Shown piece by piece: positions 1-8,081 of a stretch of 37,813 bases of DNA; positions within the stretch are counted from its first letter, which is position 1, and each line of letters starts with the position of its first letter. The notes beneath the pieces were generated by a model. It was given only the letters and a program-made list of their open reading frames with translations, had not been told where the DNA came from and searched no databases. The position numbers and the translations under genes were made by a program. This stretch comes from an uncultured Bacteroidales bacterium (lineage in GTDB: Bacteria; Bacteroidota; Bacteroidia; Bacteroidales; P3), in NCBI GenBank assembly GCA_937915785.1, contig CALGGY010000077.1, forward strand, positions 1 through 37,813, written 5' to 3'.

Positions 1-2
1 CC

Positions 3-428
3 CTCGCCCTAAACACCGACTACCTGCTCCTCGACGAACCCACTAACGGACTCGACATACCTTCCAAAGCCGATTTCCGTCGCATCCTTGCCGAAAACAA
101 AAACAGCGGGCAAACAATCATTATCTCCACCCATCAGGTGAAGGACGTGGAGAACCTCATCAACCCGATAATCATTATTTCCAGCAGCCGGGTGTTGCTC
201 AATGCCAGCGTGGAAAGCATAACCCGAAAACTCCATTTCAAATACTGTCCCGAGCCTGTTCCCGGCGCTCTCTACAGCGAGATGATGGCAGGCGGGTATC
301 TCAATGTTTTGATAAACAATGGTTTGGGCGAGAGTCCGATAAACATCGAAGCGCTGTTCAACGCCGTGTTGCGCAATCAGGCCACCGTGAAAGAACTTTT
401 CGAACAAACCGACATTACCAACCATTAA
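3..428 (+). CDS. ABC transporter ATP-binding protein, C-terminal part (5' end outside window)
   Basis: The reading frame is open from the first bases, so only about the last 141 residues are present. They hold the second half of an ABC ATPase: Walker B with D-loop (YLLLDEPTNGLD), the H-switch (IISTHQV) and then a helper tail of about 90 residues ending at the TAA. The Walker A and signature motifs lie before the window. The protein would hydrolyse ATP on the cytoplasmic face to drive the adjacent permease, which starts 12 nt downstream. The 'THQVKDVE' wording and the single-domain tail fit the ABC-2 type exporter class (for example the YtrB/NatA-like group). Substrate cannot be read from the sequence. 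Confidence 0.9.
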   Translation, partial: LALNTDYLLLDEPTNGLDIPSKADFRRILAENKNSGQTIIISTHQVKDVENLINPIIIISSSRVLLNASVESITRKLHFKYCPEPVPGALYSEMMAGGYLNVLINNGLGESPINIEALFNAVLRNQATVKELFEQTDITNH

Positions 429-440
429 ATCCGGAAAACA

Positions 441-1166
441 ATGAGTAACACATTCGATTTCAATAGATTCAAGAAAGTTTTTGTTCGCGATTTCCACGCC
501 ACATATTCGCGTTTCGGTCTTGCCTTACTTATTATTATTCTAATTCCTTTTGTGTTTTGGCTGATGCAATGTGAACTGTACAGCCCTGACCAATACTCTT
601 ATGACATTTCGCTAATGAACCGCATTAGGCGTTTGATGGAATTGCTGTTATTGGCTGTAGCAATAGCTCCCGGCATAATCTACAAGAGTTGCAACGTAAA
701 GGGTCGCGGAAACTATTTTGCTTTGTTGCCGGCATCAACCTATGAGAAATATTTAAGCATGTTTTTGTATTGCTGCGTTGTGGTGCCTGCGGCTATTGCT
801 GTTGGGATACTTGTTTTGGATACCCTTCTGGCATTGCTTCCCATCGGACCATACCATAAATTTATATGGCAAGTTGATGATTATTATGATGATTTTTATG
901 TTGGATTGGTTTGGTACATCGTTTATTCGTTTTTGGCAGCCTCGATTTTTATGTTCACCAACACAATTTTCAAACGTGCCAAATTTGTAAAAACGGTGTT
1001 GTGGCTGTTGCTGATAGGGGTAGTAGCACTTATTTTTAGTTGGCCACTACAATATTTGGGCGACATACTATACAGTGCAGAAACTGCAGTTTGGGCAATA
1101 CCTCTTATTGTGGCGATAGTGTTGCAATACTTTACATACATACGTCTTAAGAAAATGCAATATTGA
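441..1166 (+). CDS. ABC transporter permease-like membrane protein
   Basis: A 241-residue protein starting 12 nt after the ABC ATPase gene, so the two are probably one operon. After a short basic N-terminus (FKKVFVRDFHATYSRFG) there are about six hydrophobic segments, beginning with FGLALLIIILIPFVFWL and ending with AIPLIVAIVLQYFTYI, followed by a short basic tail. The size and six-segment layout fit an ABC-2 type permease partner. There is no periplasmic binding protein next to it, so export rather than import is more likely. I do not recognise a specific subfamily; the assignment rests mainly on the neighbour and the topology. Confidence 0.75.
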   Translation: MSNTFDFNRFKKVFVRDFHATYSRFGLALLIIILIPFVFWLMQCELYSPDQYSYDISLMNRIRRLMELLLLAVAIAPGIIYKSCNVKGRGNYFALLPASTYEKYLSMFLYCCVVVPAAIAVGILVLDTLLALLPIGPYHKFIWQVDDYYDDFYVGLVWYIVYSFLAASIFMFTNTIFKRAKFVKTVLWLLLIGVVALIFSWPLQYLGDILYSAETAVWAIPLIVAIVLQYFTYIRLKKMQY

Positions 1167-1297
1167 TTTTGTGGCACTTGGGCAATATTGAAAAAGCTGC
1201 TGGGCGAAATGCCCGAAAACCGAGCCTACTCCGTTTTTGTACGCTTTCTCGGATGCCCCAATATCAGTGTGAAAATAAAGACCTCCAACCTTTTTTG

Positions 1298-1346
1298 CCG
1301 ACTCATATACATCCCATTGCAGAGGGTTTGAGTCGGTTCTTTTTTT
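1298..1346 (+). terminator. Intrinsic terminator of the ABC transporter operon
   Basis: An 8-bp stem CCGACTCA (1298-1305) pairs with TGAGTCGG (1329-1336) and is followed by TTCTTTTTTTTT. It separates the ABC operon from the riboswitch promoter downstream. The loop of 23 nt is long, so it may be a modest terminator. Between 1167 and 1297 I see no convincing gene. Confidence 0.65.
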
Positions 1347-1364
1347 TTGTAGGGCACTGAAAAT

Positions 1365-1395
1365 TTTATTTTTTGTCAAAAAAAACGTACCTTTG
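1365..1395 (+). promoter_or_regulatory. Bacteroidetes-type promoter for the btuB leader
   Basis: The -7 element TACCTTTG is at 1388-1395. The -33 position 19 nt upstream reads TTTA (1365-1368), one mismatch from TTTG. The predicted start, near 1402, coincides with the first base of the cobalamin aptamer P1 stem, which supports the call. Confidence 0.65.
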
Positions 1396-1401
1396 CACCA
1401 T

Positions 1402-1577
1402 CGTTTGGTTCGGTGCCGATTATGTAACGCACTGATTAAAAGGGAATCGGGTGCAAGTCCCGGACAGTCCCGCTGCTGTAAGTCCCGCCAAAAGCCGTTT
1501 TCAAACACTTGCCACTGTCCCTTTCGCCGGACGGGAAGGCCGAAAACGGCGGAACAAGTCAGAAGACCTGCCAAACG
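1402..1577 (+). ncRNA. Cobalamin riboswitch (upstream of btuB-like gene)
   Basis: The conserved parts of the cobalamin (B12) aptamer appear in order: the AAAGGGAA box near 1439-1446, the GGTGCAAGTCCCGGACAG region, the B12-box-like core CCCGCTGCTGTAAG ending at 1482, GCCACTG at 1511-1517, GACGGGAAGGCC at 1530-1541, and AAGTCAGAAGACCTGCC ending at 1572. A 7-bp P1 stem closes the domain: CGTTTGG (1402-1408) with CCAAACG (1571-1577). About 110 nt separate it from the btuB start. A hairpin (TTTTCGAA with TTCG..AAAA, about 1583-1606) and a palindrome GTTTCCGGAAAC lie in between and could form the expression platform. Binding of adenosyl- or methylcobalamin is expected to lower expression of the downstream pair. 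Confidence 0.95.
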
Positions 1578-1688
1578 CCATTGTTTTCGAAGGCTTTCGA
1601 GGAAAAGTCCAGAAATAATTCCGTTTCCGGAAACCGTTTTTCCTCCCAAGCATTTTTGTACAATAAATAAAGTAAGGAACCGAAAAAA

Positions 1689-3701
1689 ATGTTGTCCGCA
1701 AGAAAAACAGCCATGATATGCTCAGTGTGTGTAACATGCTGCATTGGAGTTGTTTACGCACAGGATACACTGCAAAGCCGCAGTCTGCACAACGTTACCG
1801 TGAAAGCCAAGTCCATGCCCAAGGAGGCCGCCGCCACCGCACCTGTGCAGATAATGACGCGCGTTAAGCTGGAGCGTATCAACGCTGTGCAGCTCTCCGA
1901 TGCCGTTAGGCAGATGGCCGGCGTGGTGCTGAAGGACTACGGTGGGGTGGGGGGCATAAAAACAGTGTCGGCGCGCGGCTTGGGCAGCCAGTTCAGCACA
2001 CTCACCATCGACGGCATGGCGGTGGGCGACTGCCAGAATGGACAGCCCGACCTCGGACGCTTTGTGGTTACCGACATCGACAACCTGAGCTTTGCCAACG
2101 GCCAGCCCGACGACATACTGCAGCCCGCACGGGTGCTGGCTTCGGGCAATGTGCTAAACCTGCAAACCGCCAAGCCACGGTTCGACGACAAAACCACCAA
2201 CCTCAAGCTGGGTTTCGAGGCAGGCTCGTTTGGTCTGCTGCACCCCAGCCTCCGCTACGAGCAGCGCTTGGGCCAAAAGCTGTCGCTCTCGCTGCAAGGC
2301 ACTTATATCCAAAGCAATGGCGACTATCCGTTCACCGTTTTTTACACCCAGAGCAAAGCCGACAGTAGCTCGCGCGAGCGGCGCACACACTCGGCGGTGC
2401 GCATGGCCAGCCTCGAGGCCAACCTTTTCTACGACATCGACTACCACCAGCGGCTTACGGCAAAAGTGCATTGCTATGGAGCCCGCCAGCAGCTGCCTGG
2501 CCCCGTTATATACTACCGCGAAACGCCCGGAAGCGAGTCGGCGGCCGACCAGTCGGGGTTTGTGCAGCTGCACTACACCAACCTCATAACTCCGCGCTGG
2601 AGCCTCCGCTTGGACGGAAAAATATACGCCGTGCGCAATATCTATGACGACTCGGCCTACCAAGGCTCCACCGGCGTTTTGCACAACGAGTACCGGCAGT
2701 CGGAGTACTACCTCACCGGCGCCGTGATGTGTCGGCTGACCGATTTTGTAAAGTTCTCGTATTCAACCGATTATTTCTTCAACGGACTGCAGTGCAACGT
2801 GGCAAGTTGTGCCGAGGTGGGACGCCATTCGTGGCTCAACGCCCTGTCCGCCAACGCTTTCCTCAATAAGGTAAATATCACTGCCACAGCACTTTATTCC
2901 TTGCACAGCGAAAGCCTTCTCGGCCAGTTTGCCAAAGAGTACCGCCATTTTACACCATACTTGGGCATAACTTACAAACCCTTTAAACACAGCGGTTTGC
3001 GTCTGCGCTATTTCGTCAAGCAGAACTACCGCCTGCCCAATTTCAACGAGTGCTACTACGCATATATGTCGCGCGATTTGCGTCCCGAAAGGGCGTTGCA
3101 AAACAACCTTGGCATAACCTACGAAAAAAGTTTCGATGGCAATGTGCTGAAAACCATCACCTTGCTTGCAGACGGATACTACAACCGCGTGAACGACAAA
3201 ATAGTGGCTTACCCGAGCCATAGCCTTTACATGTGGTCGATGATGAACATCGGGCTGGTGTCCATCACCGGTGTGGACAGCAAAGTGGCGGCGGAATTGG
3301 CTTTTGCCGAAAAATGCCGGCTTTGGCTCGACGCCACCTACACCTTTCAGCGTGCGGTGGATTTAACCAACGAAAAATCAAAGACTTACGGCAATCAGAT
3401 ACCCTACACCCCAATGCATTCGGCTTCGGCATCGGCCTATCTAACAACGCCTTACGTTGATTTTGGATACAACCTTGTTTTTGTTGGCGACCGCTACCGT
3501 TTGGCACAAAACACTTCAGATAACCTTGTGGAAGGGTATGTGGACCAGAGCGTTACGCTGTCGAAAAAAATCCCTTTCAAATACGGTGCGCTCAAGATGC
3601 AGGCTCAGGTGCTAAATATTTTCGATGTGCAGTACGAAGTGGTGAAAAGTTATCCCATGATGGGACGAAATTATAAATTCAAAATTGTTTACGAATTTTA
3701 A
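1689..3701 (+). CDS. btuB: TonB-dependent outer-membrane receptor, BtuB-like cobalamin transporter
   Basis: A 670-residue protein with a signal peptide (residues 1 to about 25, ending VVYAQ). The plug domain follows at about 35-160, including LSDAVRQMAGVVLKDYGG, ARGLGSQFSTLTIDGM and VLASGNVLNLQTAKP. A 22-strand type beta-barrel runs to the C-terminal aromatic (KFKIVYEF). It would import vitamin B12 across the outer membrane using TonB energy. The family assignment as TonB-dependent receptor is clear. The B12 substrate is inferred from the cobalamin riboswitch in its leader and from the BtuG-like lipoprotein gene that starts 6 nt after its stop codon. It has no N-terminal carboxypeptidase-like domain, as expected for BtuB rather than SusC. 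The ATG is preceded by an A-rich stretch without a ribosome-binding site, normal for this phylum. Confidence 0.88.
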   Translation: MLSARKTAMICSVCVTCCIGVVYAQDTLQSRSLHNVTVKAKSMPKEAAATAPVQIMTRVKLERINAVQLSDAVRQMAGVVLKDYGGVGGIKTVSARGLGSQFSTLTIDGMAVGDCQNGQPDLGRFVVTDIDNLSFANGQPDDILQPARVLASGNVLNLQTAKPRFDDKTTNLKLGFEAGSFGLLHPSLRYEQRLGQKLSLSLQGTYIQSNGDYPFTVFYTQSKADSSSRERRTHSAVRMASLEANLFYDIDYHQRLTAKVHCYGARQQLPGPVIYYRETPGSESAADQSGFVQLHYTNLITPRWSLRLDGKIYAVRNIYDDSAYQGSTGVLHNEYRQSEYYLTGAVMCRLTDFVKFSYSTDYFFNGLQCNVASCAEVGRHSWLNALSANAFLNKVNITATALYSLHSESLLGQFAKEYRHFTPYLGITYKPFKHSGLRLRYFVKQNYRLPNFNECYYAYMSRDLRPERALQNNLGITYEKSFDGNVLKTITLLADGYYNRVNDKIVAYPSHSLYMWSMMNIGLVSITGVDSKVAAELAFAEKCRLWLDATYTFQRAVDLTNEKSKTYGNQIPYTPMHSASASAYLTTPYVDFGYNLVFVGDRYRLAQNTSDNLVEGYVDQSVTLSKKIPFKYGALKMQAQVLNIFDVQYEVVKSYPMMGRNYKFKIVYEF

Positions 3702-3707
3702 AACCTT

Positions 3708-4790
3708 TTGAAAATGAGAAAAATAAGATTTGTCATGATGTTTGCTGCCGCAGTTTTGGCGGTAGCTGTTTCATGCAAAAAAGAAATGACAGAAGAGTCG
3801 GTGAGTGCCAACCAAATAGCCACAGCCGAGGAGGGTTCCACATCGCGCTACATGTACATCCTCAACGAGGGCGTTTGGGGCAGCAACGACGCCTCGCTCG
3901 ACCGTATGAACCTTGCTACGGGCGAATACACACGTAATATTTTTGGCATAGCCAACGGCCGCGGACTTGGCGACGTGGCCAACGACATACAGATTTACGG
4001 CAGCAAGATGTACATTGTGGTGAACAACTCCAACACCATCGAAGTGCTCGACCCCGAAACCGCCCGCTCCTTGTGTCAGATACAGCTTGCTGGCAAACAG
4101 CCCCGCTACATTGTGGGACACGAAGGATTTGTGTATGTGTCGTGCTATACCGACGAAGTGCTTAAAATAGATACCGCAACATTCGCTGTTGCAGCCTCGT
4201 GCGCCGTGGGCCGCGACCCTGAGATGATGGCCGTGATAGGACAGAACCTGTATGTAGTGAACTCCGGCGGTTTGGACAACCCCAACTACGACACCACGCT
4301 CTCCGTTGTGGATTTAGGGACTTTCACCGAAACACAGAAAGTAACCGTTGGATTGAACCCGACAAAGATTGCCAAAATCGACCAAAACCGTCTGCTGATA
4401 GTGTGCAACGGCAACTATGACTCCATACCATCGTCGATGGCGGTGTTCACCACAGGAACAAATGCCGTTAGCAAGTTGGCCGTTTCTTGTTTCAATTTCT
4501 TGATTTCCACCGGTTATGCCTATTGCTACGATTTCGACTGGGGCAGCCATGAAAAAAAGTTTTTCCGTGTCAATTTGAGCAATTTCGCTACCGAGAACCT
4601 CACTTTCGAGGGTGCAGAAAGCATCGAATCGCCCTATGGCATAGCCTACAACAGCGGCAACGGCAACATGTATATCACCGACTCGCGCAATTTCATCAGC
4701 AACGGCGACATACACTGCTATTCCCCCACGGGCGTGCGTCGCTACAGCCACGAGTGCGGCATGGGACCAGCCAAAGTGGTGATGTGGTGA
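3708..4790 (+). CDS. btuG: BtuG-like surface lipoprotein, YncE/DUF5074-type beta-propeller
   Basis: A 360-residue lipoprotein: the signal peptide ends in the lipobox VAVSC, giving a lipidated Cys at residue 23. The rest shows propeller blade repeats of the YVTN/YncE type, for example MYIVVNNSNTIEVLDPET, VYVSCYTDEVLKIDTAT and LYVVNSGG, ending with a final blade-like segment GNMYITDSRNFISNGDIHCY. The gene follows the btuB-like gene by 6 nt under the same riboswitch. In Bacteroides, BtuG is a surface propeller lipoprotein that binds B12 very tightly and forms a lid on BtuB; size, fold and context all match. B12 binding here is inferred from that family, not visible as a motif. No ribosome-binding site is evident. 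Confidence 0.85.
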   Translation: MKMRKIRFVMMFAAAVLAVAVSCKKEMTEESVSANQIATAEEGSTSRYMYILNEGVWGSNDASLDRMNLATGEYTRNIFGIANGRGLGDVANDIQIYGSKMYIVVNNSNTIEVLDPETARSLCQIQLAGKQPRYIVGHEGFVYVSCYTDEVLKIDTATFAVAASCAVGRDPEMMAVIGQNLYVVNSGGLDNPNYDTTLSVVDLGTFTETQKVTVGLNPTKIAKIDQNRLLIVCNGNYDSIPSSMAVFTTGTNAVSKLAVSCFNFLISTGYAYCYDFDWGSHEKKFFRVNLSNFATENLTFEGAESIESPYGIAYNSGNGNMYITDSRNFISNGDIHCYSPTGVRRYSHECGMGPAKVVMW

Positions 4791-4856
4791 GAAAAAAGTG
4801 AGAGCGGTAATGCAATAAATAAGAATCAGTTGCGTTTTACTCGAAATCAAATTGAT

Positions 4857-5176
4857 ATGGATTATAGCGAGCAACATATTTTCGACAGAATTGCAGACTA
4901 TTCCAAGTCGCTTTAGCTGCCGATTCGCAACTGATACTTTTTAGCTATCATGCCCGCCACAAGGCCTCAGCCGAATCGGATTGGGATTTGCTGTTGCTTT
5001 TGGAAAAAGAGCAGACAACCGACGAGGATTATGGCAGATATGTCTGGCCCTTGGTTAGCATGAGCTGGAGTTTTGAAGAGTATTTCTCGGTTAAGGCCTA
5101 CACAAACAGCAACTGGGAAGAACGGAGGGGTACACCTTTGTACAAAAATATTGAAAGGGAAGGAGTTGGGCTATGA
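4857..5176 (+). pseudogene. Decayed MNT-type nucleotidyltransferase gene (frameshifted)
   Basis: From the ATG at 4857 the frame reads MDYSEQHIFDRIADYSKSL and then hits TAG at 4914. Shifting frame at about 4910 continues as LAADSQLILFSYHARH... SDWDLLLLLEKEQ and on to GTPLYKNIEREGVGL, stopping at 5176. This is the outline of a small MNT-family nucleotidyltransferase (the MntA-like partner of HEPN proteins). The usual catalytic GSRARG motif has become SYHARH, so the Gly-Ser is lost, although the DWD acidic pair is still present. Both the frameshift and the lost motif say the gene is dead. The stop codon overlaps the next start as ATGA, the arrangement typical of intact MNT-HEPN pairs. Confidence 0.75.
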
Positions 5177-5253
5177 ATTTGTCGGACGAGGAAAGGAAAG
5201 CACTGGTTGTGCTCAGGGTGCAAATAAAAATGAATGTTTTTTTGTGGAAATAG
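5173..5253 (+). pseudogene. Truncated start of a HEPN-domain gene (MNT partner)
   Basis: The ATG at 5173 overlaps the stop of the nucleotidyltransferase remnant by four bases (ATGA). The first residues, MNLSDEERKALVVLRVQ, resemble the beginning of HEPN-domain partners of MNT proteins. The frame then degenerates and stops at 5253 after 26 residues. No helical HEPN core or RxxxxH motif follows in any frame before the next gene. The bases 5254-5442 hold no gene that I can support. Confidence 0.55.
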
Positions 5254-5442
5254 CCAAATTAAAATTACCCATTTTTTCGTTGATATGCCATAAACAGAAA
5301 CTACATTTTATGAAACCATAAAAACATCGTCGGCAACCATACGAACCCGTTTCCGCACTTCGCTGCGTGGCAACACCTTCACTCTACCTAAACTTTTTTT
5401 GTTAAAAAACTGTCTCGCAGAGGTATTATAACTATTTTTTTG

Positions 5443-5450
5443 TATTTTTG
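5443..5450 (+). promoter_or_regulatory. Likely -7 element for the DUF2569-like gene
   Basis: TATTTTTG followed by C matches the TAnnTTTG -7 consensus, 82 nt before the start codon. I find no TTTG at the right distance upstream, so only the -7 box supports it. Confidence 0.5.
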
Positions 5451-5531
5451 CAGAAATCAGATAGTTGATAATTGTAATTCAAACTGTTGAAAACCACCAG
5501 ATTACCATAAAACCACACATAAAAAAGCATT

Positions 5532-6725
5532 ATGATATACGAGCAGTGCCAGCAATGTGCTACACGCGAAACGTGCATGGAGATACGCAATTACGACGGA
5601 ACCTCGTGTCCTAACTACCGTGCTGAAGGTGCCAAACAAAACTCCACCGACGAGGTCTCCGACAGCGATTTCGAAAACACCGACTTCTCCGGTCACAACG
5701 GCTATACGCCCGCCGAAGGAAAAATCACCCCCGAACACCTCAAAGCCACCACCAACATTCATGGCTGGCTGGTTTTCTTTTTCGTAAGCATACTACTTGG
5801 CTCCGTAGTATCACTGAGTTTCAGCATTGTAGAATATGCAGGCGACACATCGGCCGATTCAATTTATTCTTTTATCGACATGGTGGAGGCGCTGCTGGCG
5901 CTTGTGGTTGCCGTAAGCACCGTAGTGGCATTTGTGCAGCGCCGTACCGACGCCGTTTTTCTTGGCAAAATGTATGTTATTTATGTGCTTGCCTCCAATG
6001 TGCTGCTCATATTTCTGGGCGATTTCGAAGATGAGGGTCTTGGTAGCATAAAGCAGCTTGTTCGTAGCACCATCTGGTCGATAATATGGCTCTGTTACCT
6101 CATTTTCTCCGAGCAGGTTGCAGAGGTGATACCCAAAAGTTACCGCCGGGCTACAACATTCTCAAAATGGCTTCTCGGTCTGTTGATAGCGGTGCCCCTG
6201 CTTGCCTTTGCCATTGGGATGGGCTCCGCCTACACCGAATATGACGACTCAGATAATTATGTCGAACTTGTGGCCGAAGATGGCGAATTTACCGATGGAA
6301 TAATCGCATTCCGCTCCCCCGACGGTTTTTCCTGCACCGAAGATGGTGAGGGTTACGATAAATCATTCTTGCTCGAAAACGATAGCACCGTTTACATCAC
6401 CATATTCGGCTCTCTTGTTCCAGACGGTTTTACAAACGAACAACTTTTCGACACGGTATTCGCCGTAATGTGTGAATCGAACGAGGAACTTGCAGAACTG
6501 GACGACTCACCAAACCAAATTATAGACTATGGAATTGCAAACGTCAATGGCAACCGCACTTTTTACAAGGTGAAACGCTGGCAACTCGACGAGGAAGTTT
6601 ACTACTATTACCGACTTTACATGATTTTCGACTCCGAAACCGATAGGGTGTGCGTGATAGAGTGTAGGGACTTGGACAACGAGGAATATCTGCCCGAAAT
6701 AATTTCGAGCGTACGTTTTCAATAG
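5532..6725 (+). CDS. Membrane protein with N-terminal Cys cluster and DUF2569-like four-helix region
   Basis: A 397-residue protein in three parts. Residues 1-35 hold four cysteines (C6, C9, C15, C26) spaced like a small zinc site. Residues about 75-235 contain four hydrophobic helices starting HGWLVFFFVSILLGSVVSLS, with a basic loop after the second (FVQRRTDAVFLGK), the layout of the DUF2569 family. The last 150 residues are hydrophilic and beta-rich (FRSPDGFSCTEDGEGY), probably outside the membrane. The function is unknown. It starts downstream of its own -7 element and is 18 nt from anmK, so the two may be co-transcribed. The DUF2569 match is by eye. Confidence 0.7.
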   Translation: MIYEQCQQCATRETCMEIRNYDGTSCPNYRAEGAKQNSTDEVSDSDFENTDFSGHNGYTPAEGKITPEHLKATTNIHGWLVFFFVSILLGSVVSLSFSIVEYAGDTSADSIYSFIDMVEALLALVVAVSTVVAFVQRRTDAVFLGKMYVIYVLASNVLLIFLGDFEDEGLGSIKQLVRSTIWSIIWLCYLIFSEQVAEVIPKSYRRATTFSKWLLGLLIAVPLLAFAIGMGSAYTEYDDSDNYVELVAEDGEFTDGIIAFRSPDGFSCTEDGEGYDKSFLLENDSTVYITIFGSLVPDGFTNEQLFDTVFAVMCESNEELAELDDSPNQIIDYGIANVNGNRTFYKVKRWQLDEEVYYYYRLYMIFDSETDRVCVIECRDLDNEEYLPEIISSVRFQ

Positions 6726-6743
6726 CTAAACTGTTGATACATA

Positions 6744-7859
6744 ATGAATAATGCTACTGCCGTAATGGACAATACAGAGACAACCAAATACAGCGTAATC
6801 GGGTTGATGTCGGGCACCTCGCTCGATGGGCTCGACGTGGCTTACTGTCAATTTTCCTTTGCCAACGGCTCGTGGAGCTATCAGATAATGTGTGCCACCA
6901 CCTACGAATACTCCCCCCAATGGCGCCAGCGTCTTTCCACCCTCGAAAATGCCACGGCTTTCGAGTATGCCCTTTGCAATGTCCAGCTGGGGCATTATTT
7001 CGGGCAGTGCGTGCGCGAATTCATGGCCGACAACTCTTTGGCTTGCAGCGATGTGGATTTCGTGGCATCGCACGGACACACGGTTTTTCACCGCCCGGAG
7101 CTGGCACTCACCACACAGATTGCCGACCCGAATGCCATCGCCGCCGAAATATCGCTGCCGGTGGTGGCCGATTTCCGAACCCTCGACCTTGCCCTTGGCG
7201 GACAGGGCGCACCACTTGTGCCCATCGGCGACCGACTGCTGTTCAGCCAATACGACTCGTGCCTCAACCTTGGCGGGATTGCCAACATATCTTTCACCCA
7301 AAACAACCGTCGCGTGGCTTTCGACATTTCGCCATACAACATGATTCTCAACCACTTGGCACAGCGGATCGGCATGCCTTTCGACAAGGGTGGGGAAGTG
7401 GCAAAAAACGGCACCGTCAACCACGAGCTACTCAATAAACTCAACGCACTGGCTTACTATGACGAACCTTTCCCGAAATCGCTCGGAAAAGAGTGGTTTG
7501 TGGCGAATTTCCTGCCCCTTTTCCAACAGTCGGAAAAAAACATCGGCACACTGCTTGCCACAGCCTCGGAACATATTGCCACACAAATTGCCAATGTGCT
7601 GAATGCCAACCATCTTCACAATGTCCTTATTACCGGAGGCGGGGCTTTCAACAGCTTTTTGACAGATAGCCTCCGCGCCAAGACAAAATGCCGGATTTCC
7701 ATTCCCAACGCATTGACCATAAACTACAAAGAGGCGATGGTGTTTGCTTTCTTGGGAGTGCTGCGTGTGCGCGGACAGGCAAACTGCCTCAGCTCTGTAA
7801 CCGGCGCCAGCTCCGACAACTGCGGCGGGGTGATAACAGGCACCGCGGTAAGCAACTGA
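6744..7859 (+). CDS. anmK: Anhydro-N-acetylmuramic acid kinase
   Basis: A 371-residue cytoplasmic enzyme that phosphorylates and opens 1,6-anhydro-MurNAc to MurNAc-6-phosphate, recycling peptidoglycan. The family signature is clear: GLMSGTSLDGLDVAYCQF near the start, ADFRTLDLALGGQGAPLVP, the sugar-kinase motif NLGGIANISF and the adenosine-loop GGGAFNSFL near residue 295. Length is normal for the family. The final 20 residues are rich in Ser, Gly and Thr and look like a species-specific tail. A second ATG lies 21 nt downstream of the chosen start, just before the conserved core, and could also be used. No other recycling gene (murQ, ampG) is nearby. Confidence 0.95.
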   Translation: MNNATAVMDNTETTKYSVIGLMSGTSLDGLDVAYCQFSFANGSWSYQIMCATTYEYSPQWRQRLSTLENATAFEYALCNVQLGHYFGQCVREFMADNSLACSDVDFVASHGHTVFHRPELALTTQIADPNAIAAEISLPVVADFRTLDLALGGQGAPLVPIGDRLLFSQYDSCLNLGGIANISFTQNNRRVAFDISPYNMILNHLAQRIGMPFDKGGEVAKNGTVNHELLNKLNALAYYDEPFPKSLGKEWFVANFLPLFQQSEKNIGTLLATASEHIATQIANVLNANHLHNVLITGGGAFNSFLTDSLRAKTKCRISIPNALTINYKEAMVFAFLGVLRVRGQANCLSSVTGASSDNCGGVITGTAVSN

Positions 7860-8047
7860 CTTTCATACCGGCAAATGCATTTCCGCTGTCCATAATGACG
7901 ACGAAAACGCCCTTAAATTGCTGTAACACATAGTTCACGACAAGGTTGATGATAAAAGTTGCACTTACAATCATTTGGTAATCAGTTGTTTAATTTGTTG
8001 TGGCCCAGTTTTTTGGTCAAAATGGGCAAAAACTCGTTTTTTTTTCG

Positions 8048-8055
8048 TACCTTTG
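8048..8055 (+). promoter_or_regulatory. Likely -7 element for the dnaX operon
   Basis: TACCTTTG lies 26 nt before the dnaX ATG, with the CG dinucleotide in front that recurs at other promoters here. The spacer 7860-8047 otherwise shows no gene. Confidence 0.55.
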
Positions 8056-8081
8056 ATGTTTGAAAGCATAACGCAACATCG

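Noticed and set aside
5340..5375. Possible hairpin around CCGCACTTCGCTGCGTGG
   Set aside because: Only a 4-bp CGCA/TGCG stem with no T run; not strong enough to call.
7789..7974. Minus-strand frame beginning with a hydrophobic stretch (IVSATFIINLVVNYVL)
   Set aside because: It overlaps the end of anmK, has no promoter match, and its second half is an Arg/Ser-rich shadow; too short to support.
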